A stretch of DNA of 10,179 nucleotides. It comes from an uncultured Bacilli bacterium. GTDB lineage: Bacteria; Bacillota_I; Bacilli_A; RF39; UBA660. The first letter of the stretch is position 1. Every line of letters starts with the position of its first letter. Shown here piece after piece: positions 1 to 5,904 of this stretch. The stretch spans positions 1 through 10,179 of the forward strand of contig CANRHM010000044.1 in the NCBI GenBank assembly GCA_947630415.1, written 5' to 3'. The translations under genes and the position numbers were made by a program. The notes below the pieces were generated by a model. It ran no database searches. It saw nothing but the letters and a program-made list of their open reading frames with translations, and was not told where the DNA came from.

Positions 1-2
1 AA

Positions 3-314
3 GAGTTATACAAAAAAGTCAAAAACTTATCTCCTGGTGAACGGAGCCGAATTGCCCTTGCTAAACTGATGCTCAAAAAAGCCAATGTCTTAATTTTGGA
101 CGAGCCTACCAACCATTTGGATCCAGATACACAAAAGATTATTGCCGATAACATCAAATCGTTCGAAGGAACCATCATCTTAGTTTCGCACAACACCACA
201 TTTGTCGATCAATTAGGAATCAATCGTACTTTAATTTTGCCGGAAGGAAGACTTGATTACTATCAAAAAGAAGTTGTTTCTTATTTTGAAGAAAAAAATA
301 CCAAGAAGAGATAA
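3..314 (+). CDS. ABC-F family ATPase, C-terminal fragment (5' end outside window)
   Basis: The frame is open from the left edge, so only the last 103 codons of the second nucleotide-binding domain are present. In order it shows the ABC signature LSPGERSRIALAKLM (window residues 14-28), Walker B with the ABC-F hallmark LILDEPTNHLD, and the H-loop LVSHN, followed by a short basic tail ending in TAA. The DEPTNHLD form without membrane segments is characteristic of the ABC-F group, soluble ATPases that act on the ribosome (translation factors such as EttA/Uup, or antibiotic-resistance ribosome protection). LSPGE replaces the more common LSGGE. Which subfamily it belongs to cannot be decided without the first domain and the linker. 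No convincing terminator follows it, and the next gene has its own extended -10, so it need not share a transcript with the FemAB pair. Family assignment is secure; role is not. Confidence 0.93.
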   Translation, partial: ELYKKVKNLSPGERSRIALAKLMLKKANVLILDEPTNHLDPDTQKIIADNIKSFEGTIILVSHNTTFVDQLGINRTLILPEGRLDYYQKEVVSYFEEKNTKKR

Positions 315-355
315 GAGAAAACGACTAGAAAGCATGGATTTTTTTAAAGAAGCCG

Positions 356-364
356 TGTTATACT
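356..364 (+). promoter_or_regulatory. Candidate extended -10 promoter for the FemAB pair
   Basis: TG at 356-357, one base, then TATACT at 359-364, about 24 bases before the start codon. It matches the extended -10 form (TGN-TATAAT, one mismatch). No good -35 lies 17 bp upstream (336-341 reads GGATTT), so it would depend on the TG extension. This is a prediction from sequence only. Confidence 0.5.
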
Positions 365-375
365 AAAAATAAGGT

Positions 376-390
376 AAGGTGATGAAAATG
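376..390 (+). promoter_or_regulatory. Ribosome binding site and start choice for the first FemAB gene
   Basis: AAGGTGAT at 376-383 matches the 16S anti-Shine-Dalgarno region and lies 4 bases before ATG 388. Two other in-frame starts (GTG 379, ATG 382) sit inside or directly against this element; ATG 382 could instead use AAGG at 371-374. ATG 388 is preferred because the protein then begins MHFITEI and aligns at its first residues with the two paralogues in the window (MKFEELT, MEFVTLT). Confidence 0.6.
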
Positions 391-1665
391 CACTTCATAA
401 CAGAAATCGATCCTAAAAAATACGATGACTTTGTTAAAAACCACAAGAAAAGTCATTTCTTACAAAGTGCTACCTGGGGAAAATTCGAAGAAAAAGAAGC
501 AGGTCGCACTCCTCATTATGTAGGAATGGAAGATGAAAGCCATCAGTTAGTCGCCGCAGCCTTACTACTTGAAAAGAAACTACCACTAGGCTACTGTTAC
601 TTCTATTCACCACGTGGCTATGTCATCGACTTTGATGATTTTGACCTAATTACCACTTTTACGAAGGAATTAAAGCATTATTTGAAGAAAAAAAGAGCAC
701 TTTTTGTCAAAATCGACCCCGATATTAAACTAGAGACATTAGATATCGATGGAAACGTACTTGAAAACGAGGAGAATCATTTTGCCCTAGTCGATCACCT
801 AAAGTCTTTGGGTTATCGTCATTTTGGTTATAACAAAAACTTTGAAAATAGTGAACCCCGTTATACCTTCCGACTTGACCTAACACCTTCGATCGAAGAG
901 ATTGTAGAGCATTTTCATCCAACAACCAAAAAAATTATCAAACGAGGAAATCCTTTTCATCTAATTTTAGAAAAAAACGAAGAAGCGAACATCGAAGACT
1001 TTTATTTAACCATGATGGAAACGTCTAAAAGAGAAAAAGTTTTATACCACGATATCGAATACTATAAAACTTTCTATGAAATGCTTCATAAAGAAAATCA
1101 AGCCGATTTATATGTGGTATCTATAGACATCGATGAACTAAAAGAAAACTATGAAAGTAAAATCAAAGAGTTAAAAGAAAAAATAGCTTCTTTCGATGGA
1201 AAAACGGATACAAAAAATCAAAACAAAAAACAAGAATTTGTGAACCAATTAACCAAAAAAGAAAAAGAGTACGAAGAAATCCAAAAAATAAAAGAAAAAA
1301 GACTCGTTCTATCTTCGATACTAACCGCTAAATACGGGGATAAAGTTTGGACCGTACATGGAGGAAATCATTCTTTACTAAGAGAATTAAATGCCAATTA
1401 CTTTATCTATTTTGAAATCATTAAAGATGCGAAAAACGAAGGATACCATTACATTGATTTCTTTGGTACTACAGGAGATCCTAAAGAAGAGAATCCAATC
1501 TATGGAATTCATTTATTTAAAAAACGTTTAGGAGGAGAATACACCGAGTTTATTGGAGAGTTTGATTTAGTAAGTAAACCTCTACTCTACTTCATCTTTC
1601 AAAAACTGATCCCCTTTTACCGCAAGATGAAAAGAAAAAGCCAAAGGAGGAACCAAGACCTATGA
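388..1665 (+). CDS. FemAB/MurM-family peptidyltransferase (copy 1)
   Basis: This is a predicted cytoplasmic aminoacyl-tRNA-dependent transferase of 425 aa, the usual size for FemA/MurM enzymes, which add amino acids to the lysine-side cross-bridge of lipid II or its precursor. Visible family signatures are the N-terminal FLQSATWGKFE block (about 24-34), YSPRGYVIDFDD (73-84), VKIDPDI (107-113), FFGTTGD (358-364) and the C-terminal FKKRLGG (377-383). A highly charged helical arm at about 250-306 matches the seryl-tRNA-synthetase-like coiled coil inserted in FemA and MurM but missing from FemX of Weissella. The basic tail could lie near the membrane, where lipid II is. It overlaps the next paralogue by four bases (ATGA), indicating translational coupling. 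Family membership is clear. Which amino acid it adds, and at which bridge position, cannot be read from the sequence. A GTG at 379 is a possible alternative start. Confidence 0.93.
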   Translation: MHFITEIDPKKYDDFVKNHKKSHFLQSATWGKFEEKEAGRTPHYVGMEDESHQLVAAALLLEKKLPLGYCYFYSPRGYVIDFDDFDLITTFTKELKHYLKKKRALFVKIDPDIKLETLDIDGNVLENEENHFALVDHLKSLGYRHFGYNKNFENSEPRYTFRLDLTPSIEEIVEHFHPTTKKIIKRGNPFHLILEKNEEANIEDFYLTMMETSKREKVLYHDIEYYKTFYEMLHKENQADLYVVSIDIDELKENYESKIKELKEKIASFDGKTDTKNQNKKQEFVNQLTKKEKEYEEIQKIKEKRLVLSSILTAKYGDKVWTVHGGNHSLLRELNANYFIYFEIIKDAKNEGYHYIDFFGTTGDPKEENPIYGIHLFKKRLGGEYTEFIGEFDLVSKPLLYFIFQKLIPFYRKMKRKSQRRNQDL

Positions 1666-2972
1666 AATTCGAAGAATTAACCAAAGAAGAATTTAGTACT
1701 TTTGCTAAAACGCATCCATTACAAAACTTCCATCAAACCACATCATGGGGCGATTTAAAGAAAAGAACCTCTTGGGAAAGTTATTATGTGGGAATGAAAG
1801 ACAAAAAAGGAAAAATACTTTGTGCTTCTCTACTACTTGCCAAAGATACGCCTATTAAAAGAAAAATGTTCTATGCACCACGGGGTTTCTTAATCGATTT
1901 TGAAGATCAAAAACTACTTAGTGCTTTTACTGAAGCTTTAAAGACGTTTATTAAAGAAAAGAAAGGCTTCTTTTTAAAGATTGATCCTTATCTAGATTAC
2001 CAAGAACGAGATATCGATGGAAACATAGTAGAAAATGGATTCAATCATCAAAAAGCGGTTGATAACCTTATAAAAAATGGTTATAAACATTATGGATTTA
2101 ATCTTTATCAAGATACTTTACAACCTAGATGGATGTTTACAACAACAACTAAAGATAGAAGTTTAGATGATATTTTAAAAGAGATGGATCCTAAAACTAG
2201 ACAAGTACTTCATCGAAATGAACGACTTGGAATGACCGTACGGGAAATTAAAGAAGATGAACTCGATAAGTTTAAAAAAGTCATGGAACATACCAGCAAT
2301 CGAAGAGAATTTATCGATCGTCCTTTCTCTTACTATAAAAATATGTTTGAAGTACTAGGCAAAGATGACATGATTAAAGTGCTTTTAGCTGAATTGGATA
2401 TTCCTAAAATCGTTGCTAACTTAGAAGATGAGAAAAAAGCGGTTCAAAAAGAAAAAGAGGATCGTCTTTATAAAAAGGAACATGGCATCAATCAAATGAA
2501 TGAAAAGAAATTTGCTCAAAAACAAAAAGAAGACGAAGAACACATTGCTCGTCTCGATAAAAAGATTAAAGAAATGGAAAGTCTTTCCAAAAAGCATGGA
2601 GATGTCATTGTTCTAGGAGGTATTCTATTCTTAATCTATGGAAAAGAAGTACTCTCTCTAGTGGGTGGAAGTTATCAAGAATTTATGGAATATAATTCTG
2701 CTTACACCGTTCATTATGCTGGATTAAAATACGCTTGGGAAAATCATTTTGACCGTTATAACTTCTATGGTATTACAGGTGATTTTAGTGAATCGAATCC
2801 TTATTATGGACTCTACCTATTTAAACGAGGCTTTGGAGGTCAAGTAGAAGAACTAATCGGTGAATTTGATCTTATCATTAGTAAACCTTATTACTATCTC
2901 TATAAAGTAGCCTTTGGTCTTTACCATAAATTAAAAAGTATCAAAGCAAAAATACAAAAAAAGAATGCTTAA
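1662..2972 (+). CDS. FemAB/MurM-family peptidyltransferase (copy 2)
   Basis: This is a second aminoacyl-tRNA-dependent bridge-forming transferase (436 aa), diverged from copy 1 but with the same architecture. Signatures are FHQTTSWGDLKK (23-34), YAPRGFLIDFED (71-82), KIDPYLD, NFYGITGDF and FKRGFGG near the C-terminus. Its charged helical arm (about 246-312) is the longest of the three paralogues here. The start ATG sits in an ATGA overlap with copy 1, and AAAGGAGG at 1643-1650 lies inside the end of copy 1, 11 bases upstream, so the two should be made together. Tandem pairs of such enzymes, MurM-MurN in pneumococcus and FemA-FemB in staphylococci, add successive bridge residues, and that is the natural model. 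The stop codon TAA (2970-2972) lies within the terminator hairpin. The substrate amino acid is unknown. Confidence 0.94.
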   Translation: MKFEELTKEEFSTFAKTHPLQNFHQTTSWGDLKKRTSWESYYVGMKDKKGKILCASLLLAKDTPIKRKMFYAPRGFLIDFEDQKLLSAFTEALKTFIKEKKGFFLKIDPYLDYQERDIDGNIVENGFNHQKAVDNLIKNGYKHYGFNLYQDTLQPRWMFTTTTKDRSLDDILKEMDPKTRQVLHRNERLGMTVREIKEDELDKFKKVMEHTSNRREFIDRPFSYYKNMFEVLGKDDMIKVLLAELDIPKIVANLEDEKKAVQKEKEDRLYKKEHGINQMNEKKFAQKQKEDEEHIARLDKKIKEMESLSKKHGDVIVLGGILFLIYGKEVLSLVGGSYQEFMEYNSAYTVHYAGLKYAWENHFDRYNFYGITGDFSESNPYYGLYLFKRGFGGQVEELIGEFDLIISKPYYYLYKVAFGLYHKLKSIKAKIQKKNA

Positions 2973-2990
2973 TCACTAAGCACTCTTTTT
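2958..2990. terminator. Bidirectional intrinsic terminator between convergent genes
   Basis: Arms AAAAAGAATGCTTA (2958-2971) and TAAGCACTCTTTTT (2977-2990) pair over 14 positions with one A-C mismatch and a 5-base loop. The arms give a U-tract in both directions. It serves both the + FemAB pair and the - gene ending at 2989. Both stop codons (TAA 2970-2972 and, on the minus strand, TAA 2991-2989) overlap the hairpin. Confidence 0.88.
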
Positions 2991-3831
2991 ATTTTTGATA
3001 CGTTTTAACATATTTTTTTCCAGAATATGGATTACTTTTTACTTTACTATAAGAAGTTTCAAGTTTTAATTCTCTTGGATAAGTTAATGATTCTACAACC
3101 GAGCATCTACTTTCACTTGGAGTAAAAGCCTTATCTAATTTTTTAGTAGGTGTCTTATAGTATACACAAATAGCAGATCCATCTGAAGGTTGATATAAAG
3201 CTCCTTCAAAATAGTCTTCTTTGGTAGGATCACCATTAATACTAAGCTCAAGTCTTGAATGATTCATGTTTTCTTTTAAGAATAATGTCACTGGATTCTT
3301 TTTATTGGCTTTAGAAGCTTCTGTTAAAACTTCTTGGATAGCTAAATGTATATCTTGATACATGTCGCTTTGTACTAGTGGATCGATTGCTAAAGCTTCC
3401 ATATACGTTGGAATCATATCAAAGGATAAATCGTTATCTGTAACTTGGTTCATTCCAAAATCGTAACCAAAGCCTTTGTTAGAAAAGATTTTGCTAATAT
3501 CTCTACCATCAGTTGTATAATGGATATGAACTATTTCATATGTGTAAATCGTAATCGTTCCATCAAAAGTAGCATTTTTCCAAGATAAAGTATATTTATC
3601 GTCAGCCGGTTCGCCTTCTGTAGTAAAGCTTAATGCTTCTTTCCTATTCGCTGCTTCGGCAAAACTAAAGAATTCGTCAAGAGAACTTACTAATTTCGGA
3701 TAAACTTTAGGACTTCTTTCCTTCGTTATTTCCGTTGCATCAATAAGTGCTTCACGAGCCGTTTTTTCTCCACTTTTATCTTGTGAAATTAAATATGATC
3801 CATAGATATCAAAAACATAATAATTTTTCAT
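2989..3831 (-). CDS. Hypothetical soluble protein, 280 aa
   Basis: I do not recognise this protein. It starts MKNYYVFDIYGSYLIS and has no signal peptide, lipobox or membrane segment, so it is probably cytoplasmic. Composition alternates beta-like stretches (for example DGTITIYTYEIVHIHYTT, DGSAICVYYKTPTKK) with short charged linkers, suggesting a mostly beta or alpha/beta fold. A helical stretch lies in the middle (QDIHLAIQEVLTEASKANKK). It is transcribed alone. A strong TTGACA/TAAAAT promoter lies just upstream, AAAAGGGG (3843-3850) precedes the ATG, and the shared terminator follows the stop. Codon use resembles its neighbours, so nothing points to recent transfer. It lies between FemAB genes, but no sequence feature links it to wall synthesis. 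That it is a real gene is well supported; its function is unknown. Confidence 0.85.
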   Translation of the reverse strand: MKNYYVFDIYGSYLISQDKSGEKTAREALIDATEITKERSPKVYPKLVSSLDEFFSFAEAANRKEALSFTTEGEPADDKYTLSWKNATFDGTITIYTYEIVHIHYTTDGRDISKIFSNKGFGYDFGMNQVTDNDLSFDMIPTYMEALAIDPLVQSDMYQDIHLAIQEVLTEASKANKKNPVTLFLKENMNHSRLELSINGDPTKEDYFEGALYQPSDGSAICVYYKTPTKKLDKAFTPSESRCSVVESLTYPRELKLETSYSKVKSNPYSGKKYVKTYQK

Positions 3832-3864
3832 GTTTTTTTCATCCCCTTTTCAATAACGTTCTAT

Positions 3865-3893
3865 ATTTTAGCATAAAAAAAGCATTTTGTCAA
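3865..3893 (-). promoter_or_regulatory. Strong sigma-A promoter overlapping a terminator
   Basis: Read on the minus strand, a perfect -35 TTGACA (3893-3888) is followed by exactly 17 bases and -10 TAAAAT (3870-3865), with TGC directly before it (extended -10). It drives the gene starting at 3831. The -35 lies in the loop of the preceding gene's terminator, and the terminator's U tract falls in the spacer. Confidence 0.85.
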
Positions 3894-3904
3894 ACAAAAC
3901 CTGC
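3875..3904 (-). terminator. Intrinsic terminator of the coiled-coil membrane protein gene
   Basis: In minus-strand reading, GCA then a GG bulge then TTTTG (3904-3895) pairs with CAAAATGC (3889-3882) around the loop TTTGA. Seven T residues follow (3881-3875). It begins at the last base of the stop TAG (3906-3904). The bulge makes the stem moderate in strength. Confidence 0.72.
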
Positions 3905-4587
3905 TATTTTTTTATATATATCTTATCGTTATCCATCGGAATATCAACATCATGCATGGAAAGATAAGAAGTAAGTCCTTTGGTATAATGATTTACAAAC
4001 TGTTCTCTCCTACTTACTAAAGCTCCTTTTTCTTCTGTAACATCCTTTACTTTTTGCTCTAAAGCAGCTTTCTCCTTTTCAAAAGGAACCTTTTCTTGTC
4101 GAATCGAATCTATTTTTTCTTTTATTCTATCTTCATAATCTATAGGATAAGTCTCCACAATTTTCTTCTTCATGTTATATTCTCCTAAACCATCAAAGAA
4201 AAGCGTATCCTTAGCATCCATTTTAGAAAGTATAGTCCCAATAGCTAAAAAGGAAATACCTCCAACGATACTTAATAAAGGAACAGAAAGGGATAAAAAC
4301 AAAGAATGGATAACAAAAAGAAAAACAGGAACACCAATAAGGGCAATACCAAAGGAACAAAAAAGGGTTCTTAAAGTGGCTTTTGTCTTAGTCATAGAAG
4401 AAAAATTCTTTTTATGAAGACGATAACTTTCTAAATTACAATTGAGAAGGTTCTCTTGGGTCGTTTTATATTCAATTTCTTGCTTCTTTTTGTACATTTC
4501 TTGATTTAGATCATTCAATCTAATATCACATTGCCCCATTTCTTCATCGATTTCTTTTAACATTTCTTGAAAAATTTTATAAGTCAT
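3904..4587 (-). CDS. Hypothetical two-TM protein flanked by coiled coils, 227 aa
   Basis: No family recognised. The layout is clear: an N-terminal charged helical region (about 1-62, MLKEIDEEMGQ... heptad-like), two hydrophobic segments at about 73-94 and 99-121 joined by a very short turn, and a second charged coiled-coil region (about 138-198) rich in E/K. The hairpin TM arrangement predicts both coiled coils on the same side of the membrane, probably the cytoplasm given the basic residues before TM1. Such proteins often act as membrane-tethered scaffolds, but that is inference only. The start ATG is supported by AAGGAG (4601-4596) eight bases upstream. It forms a single-gene unit with its own promoter and terminator, located between the third FemAB and the 280-aa protein. 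Low-complexity helices mean weak similarity searches will give unrelated coiled-coil hits. Confidence 0.83.
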   Translation of the reverse strand: MTYKIFQEMLKEIDEEMGQCDIRLNDLNQEMYKKKQEIEYKTTQENLLNCNLESYRLHKKNFSSMTKTKATLRTLFCSFGIALIGVPVFLFVIHSLFLSLSVPLLSIVGGISFLAIGTILSKMDAKDTLFFDGLGEYNMKKKIVETYPIDYEDRIKEKIDSIRQEKVPFEKEKAALEQKVKDVTEEKGALVSRREQFVNHYTKGLTSYLSMHDVDIPMDNDKIYIKK

Positions 4588-4614
4588 ATGATTTTCTCCT
4601 TAAAAACAGTTTCT

Positions 4615-4643
4615 ATCTTAGCACAAAAAAAGAAACTTTTCAA
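4615..4643 (-). promoter_or_regulatory. Sigma-A promoter overlapping the terminator of the flippase/FemAB operon
   Basis: Minus-strand -35 TTGAAA (4643-4638), 17-base spacer, -10 TAAGAT (4620-4615), preceded by TGTGC (extended -10). It drives the gene starting at 4587. The -35 is in the loop of the upstream hairpin, and the T7 tract is inside the spacer. Confidence 0.75.
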
Positions 4644-4651
4644 TTTCTTTT
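4625..4651 (-). terminator. Intrinsic terminator after the third FemAB gene
   Basis: Minus-strand AAAAGAAA (4651-4644) pairs perfectly with TTTCTTTT (4635-4628) around an 8-base loop, running into seven T residues (4631-4625). The stem is AT-rich and so weak, but the U tract is good. The stop codon TAA (4652-4650) lies in the first arm. Confidence 0.65.
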
Positions 4652-5900
4652 AATGCTTGATAATCTTCTTCAAAAAGTCATAAATGGTATTGAAGAACGT
4701 CACAGGTAAAGTAAACTGACCAATGTATTCGATAACTTCTCCACCAAAACCTCTTTTAAATTCATAGACGCCATAAAAAGGATTGTTTTCTTTTTCGAAA
4801 TTCCCACTAATGCCATAGAAATTGCACGCTTTAAATCCTTCTTTATAAGCATCTTTTATATGTTGATCATACATTGCATATTTTGGGGTAAAACTATGAT
4901 ACTCGACTAAGCTTCCCGAGGTAAGGGTCAAATATTCACTTCCACTTCGAAGTGACAACAAACAGCCAATAGCTCTTCCTTTGGGATAATTTTTCTTGAA
5001 TTCGTTTGCTTTCTTGACTTCTTCTTTATATTTTTCTACTAAGTGCTGACTCGTTTCTTTCTTGGCCTTTAACTTTGCACCTACACTATTGCTCTGCATC
5101 TTTAAGACAATTTCTTGATAATTCTTTTCTTCCTCTTTAAGTAAACTTTTGCTGTGTTCAAGATAGATATCCGGATCTAAATAGGCAATATAGATGGTCA
5201 TTAAATCATGCATATACTCATACATTTCTTGATAATAAGCTAGATCACGGAAAAAGAATTCTTTTCTTCGAGCAGTAGATTCAAACAATTCTTCCATGAC
5301 CGGTAAATCTTCAATAGACCCTTTTTTAACAATTAAACCCTTTTTATAGCTTGATTCCATATTCTTTCTAGTACTTTTTGAAAACTTTTCTTTTTTGACT
5401 TCATAAGGTTCATCTAATAAAAGGCGATAAGCAAAACGTACTTGCATGGCTTCCAAATATTGATTGAATCCAAAATGACGATACCCTAGATTGATTAGGT
5501 TTTGAAAAGCTTCCGTATCTTGATCATCAGGCTCTTTAATAGAACCATCACTTAAACGGGTGCGATAAATCAAATTAGGATCCATGATAATACGGAAACC
5601 TTTTCGTGCTTTCACAAACGCTTTAATCTCTTTCGTAAAAAAGGATAAAAGAGGTACATCATGATAATCGATTAAAAAGCCTCTTGGAGCATAGAAAGAA
5701 CGTCTTCCTAAAAGAAGCGTATGTTCTTCTAATAAGGTTGCAGCCCTCACTTTTCCTTTTTCTTTAACACCTACATAATGTACTTTAATTCCTTGATGGG
5801 TTTTCAAATGTCCTAAGTAAGTAGTTTGCATAAAACTCTCTTGTGGATAGGTACTAGCAAAATCCATAAACTCTTGTTCTGTTAAAGTTACAAATTCCAT
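4650..5900 (-). CDS. FemAB/MurM-family peptidyltransferase (copy 3)
   Basis: This is a third aminoacyl-tRNA-dependent bridge-forming transferase (416 aa), expected in the cytoplasm at the membrane face. Signatures are FMQTTYLGHLK (23-33), YAPRGFLIDYHD (70-81), IIMDPNL (104-110), NFYGISGNF (360-368) and FKRGFGG (381-387). The coiled-coil arm spans about 242-305. Leu29 stands where both other paralogues have the Trp of the 'WG' motif. The start ATG follows the flippase stop by only four intergenic bases, and its ribosome binding site AAAAGGAT overlaps the flippase 3' end, so the two form an operon. Co-expression with a lipid II-type flippase supports a role in making branched lipid II before export. 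Its separation from the tandem pair, on the opposite strand, suggests different regulation or a different bridge position. The amino acid added is not known. Confidence 0.93.
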   Translation of the reverse strand: MEFVTLTEQEFMDFASTYPQESFMQTTYLGHLKTHQGIKVHYVGVKEKGKVRAATLLEEHTLLLGRRSFYAPRGFLIDYHDVPLLSFFTKEIKAFVKARKGFRIIMDPNLIYRTRLSDGSIKEPDDQDTEAFQNLINLGYRHFGFNQYLEAMQVRFAYRLLLDEPYEVKKEKFSKSTRKNMESSYKKGLIVKKGSIEDLPVMEELFESTARRKEFFFRDLAYYQEMYEYMHDLMTIYIAYLDPDIYLEHSKSLLKEEEKNYQEIVLKMQSNSVGAKLKAKKETSQHLVEKYKEEVKKANEFKKNYPKGRAIGCLLSLRSGSEYLTLTSGSLVEYHSFTPKYAMYDQHIKDAYKEGFKACNFYGISGNFEKENNPFYGVYEFKRGFGGEVIEYIGQFTLPVTFFNTIYDFLKKIIKH

Positions 5901-5904
5901 GTTA

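Noticed and set aside
331..359. Possible terminator hairpin after the ABC-F gene (AGCATGG with CCGTGTT)
   Set aside because: The stem is short with two wobble pairs, the loop is 15 bases, and no T tract follows the second arm.
725..925. Open frame of 66 codons on the minus strand inside the first FemAB gene
   Set aside because: It is antisense to a well-supported gene, has no ribosome binding site, and encodes no recognisable sequence.
3828..3842. Four-codon upstream frame (minus strand, ATG 3842) overlapping the start of the 280-aa protein gene by ATGA
   Set aside because: Its ATG is almost adjacent to the AAAAGGGG element, too close to be served by it; the spacing fits the main ATG at 3831.
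3747..3974. Open frame of 75 codons on the + strand across the gap between two minus-strand genes
   Set aside because: It overlaps the promoter, terminator and ends of two better-supported genes and has no ribosome binding site.
4172..4417. Open frame of 81 codons on the + strand opposite the coiled-coil membrane protein
   Set aside because: The opposite strand has a promoter, a ribosome binding site and clear membrane segments; this frame has none of these.
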